A stretch of DNA of 64,000 bases from JAFGTX01 sp942492225 (GCA_942492225.1 CALODS010000004.1:60530-124529); one strand, 5' to 3'; counted from the first letter of the stretch, positions 1 through 8,302 are shown. Notes: generated by a model not told the origin, from the sequence alone. Numbers and translations are program-made.

Positions 1-1254
1 ATAGAAGACATTACGGGTCATGTTTTAAGAAATGCGATTGCAGATGGTTTTAAAGTGCTTAAATCAAAGAAAGTATCTACAATGGGTATATTCTTAGACA
101 GTCTATCAGAGGGATTAAATTGTTCGTATGCGATTGCCAGAAATACTGTAGAAGCAGTTGTTATGGCGAATTATTCATTTGATACTTATAAAACTAAAGA
201 AAAGAAGGACTATTTAGAAAACGTTACATTAAGTTTTGAATCAATTGATGATGACTTTATTACGGCATTTGAAGAGGGGAAGATTATTGCAGAAGCAAAT
301 CTCTTAACAAGAGAACTTGTGAATGAACCTGCTAATAAAATGTACCCAGAAGTTCTTGCCAATCGCGTGATTGAATTAGGAAAACAAAAAGGCTTTGAAG
401 TGGAAATATTTGAACAAGATGCTATTGAAGCAATGGGTATGGAAGCTTATATGTCAGTGGCAAAAGCCTCAGATAAAGCACCAAAATTTATCGTGATGCG
501 TTACAAAGGGTCTGATAGTGATAAAATACTTGGTCTTGTCGGAAAAGGATTAACATATGATTCAGGTGGTTTATCTATAAAACCAACGAACAGTATGTTG
601 ACGATGAAGAGTGATATGGGTGGTGCAGCAGCGGTTATTGCTGCAATGTCGGCGATTGCAGAAAACAAATTATCGACAAACGTTGTTGCAGTAGTGGCAG
701 CATGTGAAAATATGATTGCTGGCAACAGTTACAAGCCAGGTGACATTATTGGATCGATGGGTGGTAAAAATATTTTTATTGGTAACACAGATGCAGAGGG
801 TCGTTTGACATTGATAGACGCAATGCACTATATTGTTACGAAAGAAAACGTTGATGCAGTTATAGATATTGCAACCTTAACTGGTGCATCAATTCATTGT
901 CTGGGAACAGTTGCAACGGTAGCAATCTCCAATAATGATGAATTTTATGGTATGGTAGATGAAAGTTTCAACAAAGCTGGAGAAAAAATTTGGAGAATGC
1001 CAATTTTTGATGAGTACAAAGAACTTATCAAACATGAAGAGGCAGATTTGACAAATACAGCTGGAAGCCCGGGTACAATCACAGCAGGGCTTTTCATTGG
1101 AGAATTCAATGGTGATTTACCTTGGGTACATTTAGATATTGCAGGGTCGTCATGGACGAGTAAAGCGAAGCATTATACTTCTAAAGGTGGTACAGGTGTA
1201 GGTGCAAGATCATTATACTACTTAGCAAAAACTTATGGGAAAGAGAATGTATAA
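1..1254 (+). CDS. pepA: Leucyl aminopeptidase, M17 family (5' end missing)
   Basis: This gene is open from the first base of the window, so its N-terminus lies outside; the GTG at 55 is inside the reading frame and is not the real start. The C-terminal two thirds show the M17 catalytic domain. The segment GKGLTYDSGGLSIKP holds the metal-binding Lys and Asp, and the family signature NTDAEGR is intact in GNTDAEGRLTLIDAMHY. M17 enzymes are cytoplasmic, di-metal hexameric aminopeptidases that remove N-terminal residues, often Leu, during peptide turnover. No key residue is missing in the visible part. A good intrinsic terminator follows, so this is the last gene of its transcript. The family call is very secure; the exact peptide preference is not known from sequence. 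Confidence 0.95.
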   Translation: MEDITGHVLRNAIADGFKVLKSKKVSTMGIFLDSLSEGLNCSYAIARNTVEAVVMANYSFDTYKTKEKKDYLENVTLSFESIDDDFITAFEEGKIIAEANLLTRELVNEPANKMYPEVLANRVIELGKQKGFEVEIFEQDAIEAMGMEAYMSVAKASDKAPKFIVMRYKGSDSDKILGLVGKGLTYDSGGLSIKPTNSMLTMKSDMGGAAAVIAAMSAIAENKLSTNVVAVVAACENMIAGNSYKPGDIIGSMGGKNIFIGNTDAEGRLTLIDAMHYIVTKENVDAVIDIATLTGASIHCLGTVATVAISNNDEFYGMVDESFNKAGEKIWRMPIFDEYKELIKHEEADLTNTAGSPGTITAGLFIGEFNGDLPWVHLDIAGSSWTSKAKHYTSKGGTGVGARSLYYLAKTYGKENV

Positions 1255-1274
1255 ATATAATTAAATAAATTTTT

Positions 1275-1319
1275 AAAGCGCTTGTCATCAATAATCTATT
1301 GGAGCTGAGCGCTTTTTTT
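1275..1319 (+). terminator. Intrinsic terminator after leucyl aminopeptidase
   Basis: The arms AAAGCGCT (1275-1282) and AGCGCTTT (1308-1315) are perfectly complementary around a loop of about 25 nt and run into seven T residues. Confidence 0.8.
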
Positions 1320-1341
1320 ATTATTTTTTGACATACAATTT

Positions 1342-1371
1342 TTGTTAAATGAAATTAATTGGGTATATAAT
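1342..1371 (+). promoter_or_regulatory. Possible sigma-A promoter for the orphan binding protein
   Basis: TTGTTA (1342-1347) and TATAAT (1366-1371) are 18 bp apart, about 30 bp ahead of the ATG at 1402. The -10 is perfect but the -35 is weak. Confidence 0.45.
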
Positions 1372-1401
1372 AAAAAAGTTAATGCTACAAGGAGTTTTAT
1401 A

Positions 1402-2523
1402 ATGAAGAAAAAATTAGCAATTTTAATGATAATTATTGGTGTGGTCGGAATTGTTTATTTTTATAATGCAATTGAAAAAGATACCATAAAAGTTGGGTTC
1501 ATAGCTTGTTTAACAGGTGAATCTTCTGAATTGGGGGTTACTGCCATGTATGGTGCAAAAATTGCCGTTGAGGAGATTAACAGTTCAGGAGGAATAAATG
1601 GACAGTTGATAGAATTAATAATAAAGGATGATAAAAATGATGCGAAAATAGCTGCTGATAAATGTAAAGAGTTGAGTGATCAAGGTGTGTCTTTTATTAT
1701 TGGTCCAATGACAAGCGGTATGGCTGAATTTGCAGTACCTTTTATCAATGAAAATGAACTACTGATGGTAAGTCCAACAATAAGTAAAAATGATTTGGCT
1801 GGAATTGATGATTATTTTATACGCTTGATGCCAACAAATAAAATTCAAGCTGATTTTATTGCTGAGGATATGAGAAAAAAAGGTATCAAAGAGGGTGCGG
1901 TTATATATGAATCCATCAACAAAGCTTTTGCTGAAACATTCAAAAACTATTTTGAAAGAGAATTTATTTCTCTTGGCGGCAATGTCGTTTATAGTGATAC
2001 CTTTACAACCAATGAACCCTTTGATGCGGATCGTTATTTAGATAATTTAGATAAAAGCAATGCTCAAAGTGTATTGTTTATTGGAAATGCTTATGACTCA
2101 GCGGTTTGGTTTCAACATTTATCAAAAAGAGAAATGAATATTACTGTGTACTTAAGCCAGTGGGCAATGACGGCTGATTTATTGGAACAGTCAGGTAGTA
2201 CAAGTGATGGTGCCTATGTTGTAAGTTATCAAAATAGAAGATCGGAAAAAGATAGTTATTTGAAATTCAGTAGCAAATACAGAAATATTTATGGAAAAGA
2301 ACCTACCTTTAGTTCAAACCTAGCATACGAAGCAATGAGTGTTTTAAAAGAAGGATTAAAAAATGCAAATGCATTAAATCCAGAAGACGTTAAATCATCA
2401 ATCTTGGCGTTACAAGAATTTGAAGGATTACAAGGGGATATTATAATCAATCGTTATGGAGATGTTGTAAGAGATATTTATTTATATGAAATAAGTGATG
2501 GACATTTTAATTTAGTGAAATAG
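1402..2523 (+). CDS. Membrane-anchored type 1 periplasmic-binding protein (branched-chain amino acid type)
   Basis: The start is the ATG at 1402, with AAGGAG a few bases upstream, giving 373 aa; an upstream TTG is open in frame but has no ribosome binding site. Residues 1-25 form a positively charged hydrophobic segment with no lipobox Cys, so the protein is probably held by an uncleaved anchor or secreted. The rest matches the LivJ/Peripla_BP_6 fold: KVGFIACLTGESSELG at the first strand, AVEEINSSGGINGQ in the first helix, and IIGPMTSG near the hinge. Such proteins bind amino acids, amides or other small ligands outside the cell. No permease or ATPase gene is adjacent, so it is an orphan; it could serve a distant transporter or act as a sensor. 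The ligand is unknown. Confidence 0.8.
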   Translation: MKKKLAILMIIIGVVGIVYFYNAIEKDTIKVGFIACLTGESSELGVTAMYGAKIAVEEINSSGGINGQLIELIIKDDKNDAKIAADKCKELSDQGVSFIIGPMTSGMAEFAVPFINENELLMVSPTISKNDLAGIDDYFIRLMPTNKIQADFIAEDMRKKGIKEGAVIYESINKAFAETFKNYFEREFISLGGNVVYSDTFTTNEPFDADRYLDNLDKSNAQSVLFIGNAYDSAVWFQHLSKREMNITVYLSQWAMTADLLEQSGSTSDGAYVVSYQNRRSEKDSYLKFSSKYRNIYGKEPTFSSNLAYEAMSVLKEGLKNANALNPEDVKSSILALQEFEGLQGDIIINRYGDVVRDIYLYEISDGHFNLVK

Positions 2524-2534
2524 GAGGCAGTATT

Positions 2535-2939
2535 ATGGAGAGAACATTAGTATTACTTAAACCAGATGCAGTAAATCGCGGACTTGTTGGTGAAATTATA
2601 AGCCGATATGAAAGAAAAAACCTTAAAATTATTAAAATGAAATTTATAACACCAACTCGAGAAGTGTTACGTGCACATTATATTGAACACGAAGGGAAAG
2701 ATTTTTTAGGGGCTCTTGTTGAGTTTATGTATGACCAAGTCCTTGCAATTATATTAGAAGGGGATAATGCAATTAGTATTGTTCGATTACTGAATGGAGC
2801 AACAAATCCCAAAGATGCTTTACCTGGAACAATTAGAGGTGATTTTTGTTTGAGTGCAAAAGAAAATCTTGTACATGGGTCAGACTCTATGGAGAGTGCG
2901 CTAAGAGAAATTCCTTTATGGTTTAGCGAAAACGATTAA
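2535..2939 (+). CDS. ndk: Nucleoside diphosphate kinase
   Basis: This 134-aa protein has the usual Ndk length and all its landmarks. The N-terminus ERTLVLLKPDAV carries the conserved Lys, and NLVHGSDS holds the phosphate-accepting His (H114) that shuttles phosphate from ATP to other nucleoside diphosphates. AGGAGG at 2522-2527 overlaps the stop of the preceding gene and sets the ATG at 2535. The 11-nt gap suggests co-transcription with the binding-protein gene, though no functional link is evident. A strong terminator follows. It acts in the cytoplasm to balance NTP and dNTP pools. Confidence 0.96.
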   Translation: MERTLVLLKPDAVNRGLVGEIISRYERKNLKIIKMKFITPTREVLRAHYIEHEGKDFLGALVEFMYDQVLAIILEGDNAISIVRLLNGATNPKDALPGTIRGDFCLSAKENLVHGSDSMESALREIPLWFSEND

Positions 2940-2986
2940 AGCTATTGTGAATAATTATTAAATAATGATATACTGCGAAGGATAGC

Positions 2987-3016
2987 AGACCTTGAAACAA
3001 CTGTTTCAAGGTCTTT
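2987..3016 (+). terminator. Intrinsic terminator after ndk
   Basis: A perfect 12-bp stem (2987-2998 with 3003-3014, loop AACT) is followed by a short T-rich run (TCTTTATTT). Confidence 0.85.
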
Positions 3017-3101
3017 ATTTAAGTGATCAGACATATCTGCACTAAGAAGTTACCGATTATTGGTAGGTTATAGACCTTAGTGTTTCAACATCATTTCAAC
3101 T

Positions 3102-3138
3102 AAGGAAGGAGAGTGTACTAAAAAGTCTTTAGTATACT
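3102..3138 (+). promoter_or_regulatory. Distant Shine-Dalgarno with an intervening hairpin ahead of mutY
   Basis: AAGGAAGGAG (3102-3111) is a strong ribosome binding site, but it lies 35 nt before the mutY ATG at 3147. Directly after it, AGTGTACTAAA (3112-3122) pairs with TTTAGTATACT (3128-3138) in an 11-bp stem with one G-U pair and a 5-nt loop. When folded, the site lies 8 nt from the ATG. A TAA at 3138-3140 is in the mutY frame, so no earlier start is possible. The dyad could instead be a DNA operator. Confidence 0.55.
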
Positions 3139-3146
3139 AAGATTAT

Positions 3147-4181
3147 ATGTTTCAAAAAAAATTATTAAAGTGGTTTAAAGAAAATAAAAGAGATATGCCT
3201 TGGAGAGAAACCTATGATCCCTATCATATATGGCTTTCAGAAATAATGTTACAGCAGACACAAGTGGTGACAGTAATTCCTTATTTTAAACGGTATATAG
3301 AAAGATACCCAACAATTTATGATTTGGCAAATGCAGATGAATCAGAGGTATTGAAGTTATGGGAGGGACTTGGCTATTATTCTAGAGCGAGGAGGCTGAT
3401 TTCCTGCGCACAAGAGGTGGTTCATAAATACGATGGACAGATGCCTAAAGACTATAAAACTTTATTAAGTCTTCCAGGAATCGGGCCTTACACAGCGGGT
3501 GCAATTTTAAGTATTGCTTATAATGAAGCATACCCTGCTGTAGATGGTAATGTTAAGCGAGTTTTTTCGAGATATTATAATATACAGTTACCTATAAATG
3601 ACTCAAAACAACATAAAGTGTTCGAAAAGTTAGTACAAGAAGTCCTGCCAAATGATGCAAGAAATTTTAATCAAGGATTAATGGAACTGGGGGCATTAAT
3701 TTGCAAACCAACATCCCCCTTGTGTGAAAGGTGTCCGATTAGTGAAAATTGTGAGGCTTATAATCATAACCTTCAACAACTTTTGCCACTTTACAAGAAG
3801 AAAGCCGATAAACAAAAAAGAGTGTGGAGTGTGGCTTTAATTCAATATGCGGACTCTTTGCTGATGGAATTTCGAGATCAAGAAACATTATTAGGGCACA
3901 TGTGGGGTGTCCCCTCATTAGAAATGATGTCTTCAGCATACGCAGAAAGTGAGTTGTATGAATATTTAAAAACTTATGGTATTGAAACCGTTCAATTAGA
4001 ATATGTCGGTCAAGTCAAACATGTATTTACTCATCAAATATGGGATATGGGTGTGTTTTATGGACGTGTCACATCATCCAATAAATTAAAAAAAGGTGAT
4101 TGGCAGTCAATAAATGAGTTAGATACGATTACCATAGGAACGGGGTATCGAAAAGTATTGAAGTTACTTAAGGAGATGTAG
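3147..4181 (+). CDS. mutY: A/G-specific adenine glycosylase
   Basis: MutY removes adenine mispaired with 8-oxoguanine, preventing G:C to T:A mutation. The 344-aa protein has the whole family layout. SEIMLQQTQV carries the catalytic Glu (E32), the helix-hairpin-helix LPGIGPYTAGAI is at 109-120, and AVDGNVKRV holds the catalytic Asp (D133). A 4Fe-4S loop follows with Cys186, Cys193, Cys196 and Cys202 (spacing C-X6-C-X2-C-X5-C). The C-terminal part, about 225-344, fits the Nudix-like domain that recognises 8-oxoG. The ATG at 3147 aligns with the usual N-terminus and is bounded upstream by an in-frame stop. It has no normal ribosome binding site; see the hairpin just upstream. The next gene starts two bases after the stop. 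Confidence 0.95.
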   Translation: MFQKKLLKWFKENKRDMPWRETYDPYHIWLSEIMLQQTQVVTVIPYFKRYIERYPTIYDLANADESEVLKLWEGLGYYSRARRLISCAQEVVHKYDGQMPKDYKTLLSLPGIGPYTAGAILSIAYNEAYPAVDGNVKRVFSRYYNIQLPINDSKQHKVFEKLVQEVLPNDARNFNQGLMELGALICKPTSPLCERCPISENCEAYNHNLQQLLPLYKKKADKQKRVWSVALIQYADSLLMEFRDQETLLGHMWGVPSLEMMSSAYAESELYEYLKTYGIETVQLEYVGQVKHVFTHQIWDMGVFYGRVTSSNKLKKGDWQSINELDTITIGTGYRKVLKLLKEM

Positions 4182-4182
4182 T

Positions 4183-5220
4183 ATGCGATTTTTATCAAGA
4201 ATTGTAATAGTAGTAATCTTAATAGGACTAATGATAGGTGGATTTGTTGTTATAACAGACTATAAACCACCATTGAAAGTCACAATTGAAGCAGACAATA
4301 TAAATAGTAATAAAATCGATGACAGAAAGTCACTTAAACTTTCAATATTTAATATTGGATATGCTGGGTTAGATAAAGACCAAGATTTTTTCATGGATGG
4401 TGGGACAAACTCCAAATCTGCAAGTAAGGATAAAACAATCGAAAATATAGATGAAGTTATCAATTTTATAAAAGAAAGTACATCAGATATCGTTCTTATT
4501 CAAGAAGTGGACGTAAAAAGCAGTAGAACATATTTTTTTGATGAAATGAAGTATATTAAGGATAATTTAGTTGCATATAATTCTTCAAATGCACTGTATT
4601 ATAAAGTTCCTTTTGTTCCAGTGCCCATTCAATCACCACTTGGAAAAGTCGAAATGGTTTTATTAACTTTGTCAAAAGCGGAGATTACTTCAGGCGTGAG
4701 ATTTGATTTACCAAACGAATCGAAGGTACCCGATAAATATTTTTTGTTAGATCGATGTATGATGGAAACAACAATACCTCTCAACAACGGTAAAAATCTA
4801 ATTGTTTTAAATGTCCATTTAAGCGCTTATGATAGTAATGGAACGGTAAAAAAGGCGCAAATGCATTGGATTGAAGAATATATTGCTGCGGCTGATTTAA
4901 AAAATAATTATTATATTTTCGGTGGTGATTGGAATCTTGTATTAAAAGATTTATCAAATGAACCAGAAGAGCAATTGAAAGATTATTGGATAGAAAAGCC
5001 GGCGGATTTTAAATCAGCGGGTTTTGAATGGATATATGATGAAACGGTTAATACCGTAAGAGAACTTGATGCCCCCTATGAAAAAGGTAAAACTTATGAA
5101 CAAGTCATTGATGGATTTTTGGTGTCGCCGAACTTAGAGGTCGTTGCTGTTGAAACCCATAATCTAGGATTTGAATTTAGTGATCATAATCCAGTGAGCA
5201 TAGAAGTTAAGTTTAAATAA
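4183..5220 (+). CDS. Endonuclease/exonuclease/phosphatase-fold hydrolase, membrane-anchored
   Basis: This 345-aa protein starts with a hydrophobic segment (residues 5-25) that would anchor it outside the membrane. The rest carries the EEP-fold motifs in order: SIFNIGYAG (metal-binding Asn), VLIQEVD (metal-binding Glu), LNVHLSAYD, GGDWNLV (Asp/Asn pair) and the C-terminal SDHNPV with the catalytic Asp-His. The family includes DNases, phosphoinositide phosphatases and sphingomyelinases, so the substrate cannot be named. The extracytoplasmic location makes a phosphodiesterase on lipids or extracellular nucleic acid more likely than a DNA repair role, despite the position two bases after mutY. 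AAGGAG at 4170 sits inside the end of mutY, so the two genes are probably co-translated. Confidence 0.85.
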   Translation: MRFLSRIVIVVILIGLMIGGFVVITDYKPPLKVTIEADNINSNKIDDRKSLKLSIFNIGYAGLDKDQDFFMDGGTNSKSASKDKTIENIDEVINFIKESTSDIVLIQEVDVKSSRTYFFDEMKYIKDNLVAYNSSNALYYKVPFVPVPIQSPLGKVEMVLLTLSKAEITSGVRFDLPNESKVPDKYFLLDRCMMETTIPLNNGKNLIVLNVHLSAYDSNGTVKKAQMHWIEEYIAAADLKNNYYIFGGDWNLVLKDLSNEPEEQLKDYWIEKPADFKSAGFEWIYDETVNTVRELDAPYEKGKTYEQVIDGFLVSPNLEVVAVETHNLGFEFSDHNPVSIEVKFK

Positions 5221-5232
5221 AATCACATGATA

Positions 5233-5268
5233 AAAACCAGCTGTTTGAAAAACAACTGGTTTTTTTTA
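5233..5268. terminator. Bidirectional terminator between convergent genes
   Basis: AAAACCAG (5233-5240) pairs with CTGGTTTT (5256-5263), extended inward by TGTT/AACA after one mismatch. T-runs flank it on both strands, and it separates the convergent genes ending at 5220 and 5266. Confidence 0.85.
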
Positions 5269-6363
5269 TACTTTATACTTAAGCCCTGTAATTTCGTAGT
5301 TAGGGTTACGTGAAAGATCTATAATTGCACCATTTTCTAGTTGAATTATAGGTCGCTCGGAATCCAAGGTATATTTTACAACCATTCCAAATCCATTGTT
5401 CAAATTAATATAGGTACCAATTGGAAAGGGAATAACAAGTTTCTTTAAACGCTTTAGGAGGTCACGATCATATGCGGTTCCAACTTCTGCAAACATCATT
5501 TTTAATGCACGGTGTGGCGGATAGGCAGGTCTAAAGCCACGATCGCTAGTGAGTGCATCATATGTATCTGCAATAGCAACAATTTTAGTTAAGAAACTGA
5601 TACTGTCTTGATTTAATCCATTGGGATATCCTGTACCATCAAGTTTTTCATGGTGTTCAAGACAAATTTGTTTGATGTTATTATTGATAGCGTCACAATT
5701 TCTAATTTCTTGATAGGAAATCTCAGTATGAGATTTTAATATTTCGAATTCAATTGCAGTTAGTTTGCCTTTTTTATTTAATATTTCTTCAGGAATCGCC
5801 ACATTACCCATTTCTTTCATGATAGAACCTATAAATATAGACTTAAGTTCTAAAAAGTTAAGATTTTGAGTCATACCAATGATTGTTGCAATAATGGCTG
5901 TGTTTAATGCATGTTGATATTGATAATGGGTATCACTCTTTATTTCCACACGTTCTATTAGAAATGACGGATGCTTTTTCAATATAAGTAAAATCTCATC
6001 AGTAACTAAGTGTAGGCGTTCCAATAATTCATCGCGTTCTTCCATTAACTTATAGAGTTTTTGTCCATCGCGACCTAAACTTCTCATGTGGTAGATTATT
6101 TTAAAATGATAAAAGTTATCTCGAATAATTTTTAATGCTCTAAGTTTTGTGTCATCGTTCAAAAATGTCGGGCCAATTGATGGCATTTGTTCTTCTAAAT
6201 TATCCTGAATATACAATGAATGATATCCAAGTTTTTCAATAGATTTTATTGTTTCTGACTTTAATAAAATACCTTTTCTAAGCAAAATTCGGCCATTTAT
6301 ATCGAATAAAGATTCACCGAGCATTTGATGATCAGAAACATACATAAGTGGTAAAAAACGCAC
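5266..6363 (-). CDS. HD-GYP-type protein with a degenerate HD motif
   Basis: This 365-aa protein has a small N-terminal domain (about 1-55), a linker, an HD-GYP domain (about 145-310) and a C-terminal beta-rich tail. The GYP half is well kept: LEHHEKLDGTGYPNGL and VAIADTYDALTSDR. The HD dyad that gives the domain its name is lost: where active relatives have LLHDIGK this protein has IMKEMGN, placing Lys183-Glu184 at the metal site. Active HD-GYP enzymes hydrolyse cyclic di-GMP; this one may be a binding or signalling protein without catalysis. The intact paralogue at 36685-37773 has the same three-part layout. The start is a GTG at 6363 with GAGGTGA just upstream; no in-frame ATG is better placed. 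Confidence 0.85.
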   Translation of the reverse strand: MRFLPLMYVSDHQMLGESLFDINGRILLRKGILLKSETIKSIEKLGYHSLYIQDNLEEQMPSIGPTFLNDDTKLRALKIIRDNFYHFKIIYHMRSLGRDGQKLYKLMEERDELLERLHLVTDEILLILKKHPSFLIERVEIKSDTHYQYQHALNTAIIATIIGMTQNLNFLELKSIFIGSIMKEMGNVAIPEEILNKKGKLTAIEFEILKSHTEISYQEIRNCDAINNNIKQICLEHHEKLDGTGYPNGLNQDSISFLTKIVAIADTYDALTSDRGFRPAYPPHRALKMMFAEVGTAYDRDLLKRLKKLVIPFPIGTYINLNNGFGMVVKYTLDSERPIIQLENGAIIDLSRNPNYEITGLKYKV

Positions 6364-6465
6364 AACATCACCTCATTATTAAGATACCACTTTATTATAG
6401 TGCTAACCACTAAATTTAGTGAAATAAGGGAATTTTGATATAAGAAAATAATATATTGATAACAT

Positions 6466-6492
6466 AAAAAAAAGTGTGCTAAAATTGCACAC
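6466..6492 (-). terminator. Intrinsic terminator for the lipoprotein gene at 6554-7075
   Basis: GTGTGC (6474-6479) and GCACAC (6487-6492) form a hairpin; read on the minus strand it is followed by eight T residues. The rest of 6364-6553 shows no gene. Confidence 0.75.
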
Positions 6493-6553
6493 CCATAATT
6501 TTTAATTCTTCAATTGCGTTTAATAAATTGGCACTTAATGCATATCTAAATTC

Positions 6554-7075
6554 TTAATTCAGAGCTATACGCCACTCTTCGTTCTCTTTTTTTAAGATGA
6601 CGGTACGCTCTCGATCCATTGTCTCTAACTCATTATCCAGATGAGTAAACAATAAGGTTCTGATATATTGACTCACTTCGCTAGAAGAATTGCTAGAAAG
6701 CTTTCCTTCAGATGCTTCAACATACATAGTAGCAATAGCATTCATAAATGCTCCACCAGTATTTCTATAAACAATTTGTATATCAAGCGTAATGGTGTCT
6801 TCAGTTATAGTGCTAGATAAAATTTTATAATCAACATCAGACATTTGTTTCAAAACGATTGAATTAATTTCTTTATCACTAATAAGGCTTTGAAGTGATG
6901 TAAAGGAACTAAGGGTGTCGGTAGTTATATAAGTAGCGGCTGTTCCATAATCTTGCGCTATATAGGCCTTCATAAAGTCATCAAAAGCTGATTGTTCAGA
7001 GGCATGACTTTCATTCGTGCAGCCAGATAAAGTAAGCATAGAAACCAAAATTACTATAAAAATTATTTTTTTCAT
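6554..7075 (-). CDS. Putative lipoprotein of unknown function
   Basis: This 173-aa protein begins with a lipoprotein signal peptide: KK, a hydrophobic core, then the lipobox LSGC, so it should be a lipid-anchored surface protein. The mature part is an alpha+beta domain; its opening FDDFMKAYIAQDYGTAATYIT resembles the NTF2/SnoaL-like or DUF4878-type modules of many Clostridial lipoproteins, but no catalytic motif can be seen. AAGGAG lies a few bases before the ATG at 7075. It forms a single-gene unit with its own terminator. Function unknown; the family comparison is only an impression. Confidence 0.7.
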   Translation of the reverse strand: MKKIIFIVILVSMLTLSGCTNESHASEQSAFDDFMKAYIAQDYGTAATYITTDTLSSFTSLQSLISDKEINSIVLKQMSDVDYKILSSTITEDTITLDIQIVYRNTGGAFMNAIATMYVEASEGKLSSNSSSEVSQYIRTLLFTHLDNELETMDRERTVILKKENEEWRIALN

Positions 7076-7279
7076 TAAAAACTCCTTAAAAAGATATCAT
7101 TATTACGCTAAAGGATATTGATGATTCTGTCAAGTGAAAATAAATATCATTGATTGCTACTATAATCAAGTTTTTAATAATAAGAAAGCACTTGGAAGAA
7201 TATAAGTTGTATTTATCTGAAATATTTGAGGTTGAGTTGAAATTTACAAGAGATCATTATATTTGTAAGGGGAAAATAA

Positions 7280-7294
7280 CGAGAATGATTATCA
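7280..7294 (+). promoter_or_regulatory. Fur-like operator upstream of the cytochrome b5-like lipoprotein
   Basis: CGAGAATGATTATCA matches 12 of the 14 defined positions of the Fur core TGATAATnATTATCA. It overlaps the place expected for a -35 element of a possible -10 at 7311-7316 (TATATT), ahead of the ATG at 7342. The remainder of 7076-7341 holds only the back-to-back 5' regions of the flanking genes. Confidence 0.5.
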
Positions 7295-7341
7295 CTGGAA
7301 ATCATGGGTATATATTCACTAATTGTTAGGAGGGAAAACTT

Positions 7342-7749
7342 ATGAAAAAAAAATTATGGCTTATACTATGTTTAATATTAGTAGTGGTATTAGCAACGGT
7401 AGGATGTAGTGCACCTGCTGAAGAAGTGATAAAAGAAGAAGCAATGGAAGAGACAGTAATGGAAAAAGAAGTTGTAGCAGAAGAGGATATGGTTGAAAGT
7501 CAATCGGAAAATGAACTGCTAGAATTAACCTATGATGAGTTAGCTAAGTATAATGGTGAAGACAGTATGCCAGCTTATGTTGCAGTTGATGGCGTTATTT
7601 ATGATGTCACAGATGTGCCAGCTTGGAAAGGTGGCAAACATAAAGGCAATGTTGCAGGACAAGATGTAACAGACGCAATCAAAAATAAATCACCACATGG
7701 GGTTAAAAATTTAGAAGGACTTACGATTGTTGGTAAAATTAAGCAATAG
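7342..7749 (+). CDS. Cytochrome b5-like heme-binding domain lipoprotein
   Basis: This 135-aa protein has a signal peptide ending in the lipobox ATVGC (Cys22), a Glu-rich linker (about 27-58) and a single cytochrome b5-like domain (about 60-135). The domain shows ELTYDELAKYNGEDSMPAYV, AVDGVIYDVTD and the two candidate axial His residues, H100 in GGKHKG and H119 in SPHGV. Bacterial versions of this domain bind heme and may carry electrons or bind heme-like ligands at the cell surface. AGGAGG sits before the ATG. A Fur-like site upstream suggests iron control, and the iron-responsive flavodoxin pair lies just downstream on the other strand. The electron partner is unknown. Confidence 0.85.
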   Translation: MKKKLWLILCLILVVVLATVGCSAPAEEVIKEEAMEETVMEKEVVAEEDMVESQSENELLELTYDELAKYNGEDSMPAYVAVDGVIYDVTDVPAWKGGKHKGNVAGQDVTDAIKNKSPHGVKNLEGLTIVGKIKQ

Positions 7750-7808
7750 AGCAAGAACGTAAGAGTGTAAATTTATAACAATGCATATAGATGAAAGAAC
7801 TATTATAA

Positions 7809-7837
7809 AAAGACCACTTCGCGATGAGGTGGTCTTT
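7809..7837. terminator. Bidirectional terminator between cytochrome b5-like gene and flavodoxin
   Basis: AAAGACCAC (7809-7817) pairs with GTGGTCTTT (7829-7837). T-runs are present on both sides, better on the minus strand (flavodoxin). Confidence 0.8.
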
Positions 7838-7863
7838 CTGTGTGATCATATGAAGCGTCTTAT

Positions 7864-8289
7864 TTATTGTTCAACAACTTTTTTGCCGAATTCTTCGCAC
7901 TCGGCCAGACCAGCATCATCAGGTGTCATATGCAGCATTAAACTATCAGCAACAAGCATTGCCGATTTTTCCTTTTCCATTTGACATTCCCAATTGCGCA
8001 TCCATTCGCCATCGCCCCAATCATAAGATCCAAACAAGGCAACTTTTTTACCAGTAAAATTAGTTTCTTGGATAAATGGTTCAAAAACACTTTCTTCCAA
8101 GACTTCAGCACCCATAGAGGGACACCCCAATATGAGATGTGTGGCGTCATTAATTGTTTCTTGTGATGCATCATCAACAGAATACAACTCAACTGATGCG
8201 CCTTCTGTTTGTGCACCCTTTGCAATAGCTTCAGCCATCATTTCGGTGTTTCCAGTACCTGACCAAAATATAATTCTAACTTTCTTCAT
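7864..8289 (-). CDS. Flavodoxin
   Basis: This 141-aa protein is a short-chain flavodoxin. The FMN phosphate loop is WSGTGNTE near the N-terminus, and the later loop GSYDWGDGEWMRNW fits the isoalloxazine-binding region. Flavodoxins replace ferredoxin as a low-potential electron carrier when iron is scarce. The frame stays open upstream to 8406, but the ATG at 8289 has AAAGGAGG right before it and starts exactly at the flavodoxin fold. It follows the DUF3793 gene by 13 nt and shares its Fur-controlled promoter, which fits an iron-starvation role. Confidence 0.92.
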   Translation of the reverse strand: MKKVRIIFWSGTGNTEMMAEAIAKGAQTEGASVELYSVDDASQETINDATHLILGCPSMGAEVLEESVFEPFIQETNFTGKKVALFGSYDWGDGEWMRNWECQMEKEKSAMLVADSLMLHMTPDDAGLAECEEFGKKVVEQ

Positions 8290-8302
8290 TGTATAGCCTC
8301 CT

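Noticed and set aside
1328..1371. Perfect TTGACA at 1328-1333 as the -35 for TATAAT at 1366-1371
   Set aside because: The spacer would be 32 bp, far too long; TTGTTA at 1342 gives 18 bp.
7781..7984. Small open frame on the plus strand between the cytochrome b5-like gene and flavodoxin
   Set aside because: It starts just before a terminator hairpin, runs antisense into the flavodoxin gene and has no ribosome binding site.
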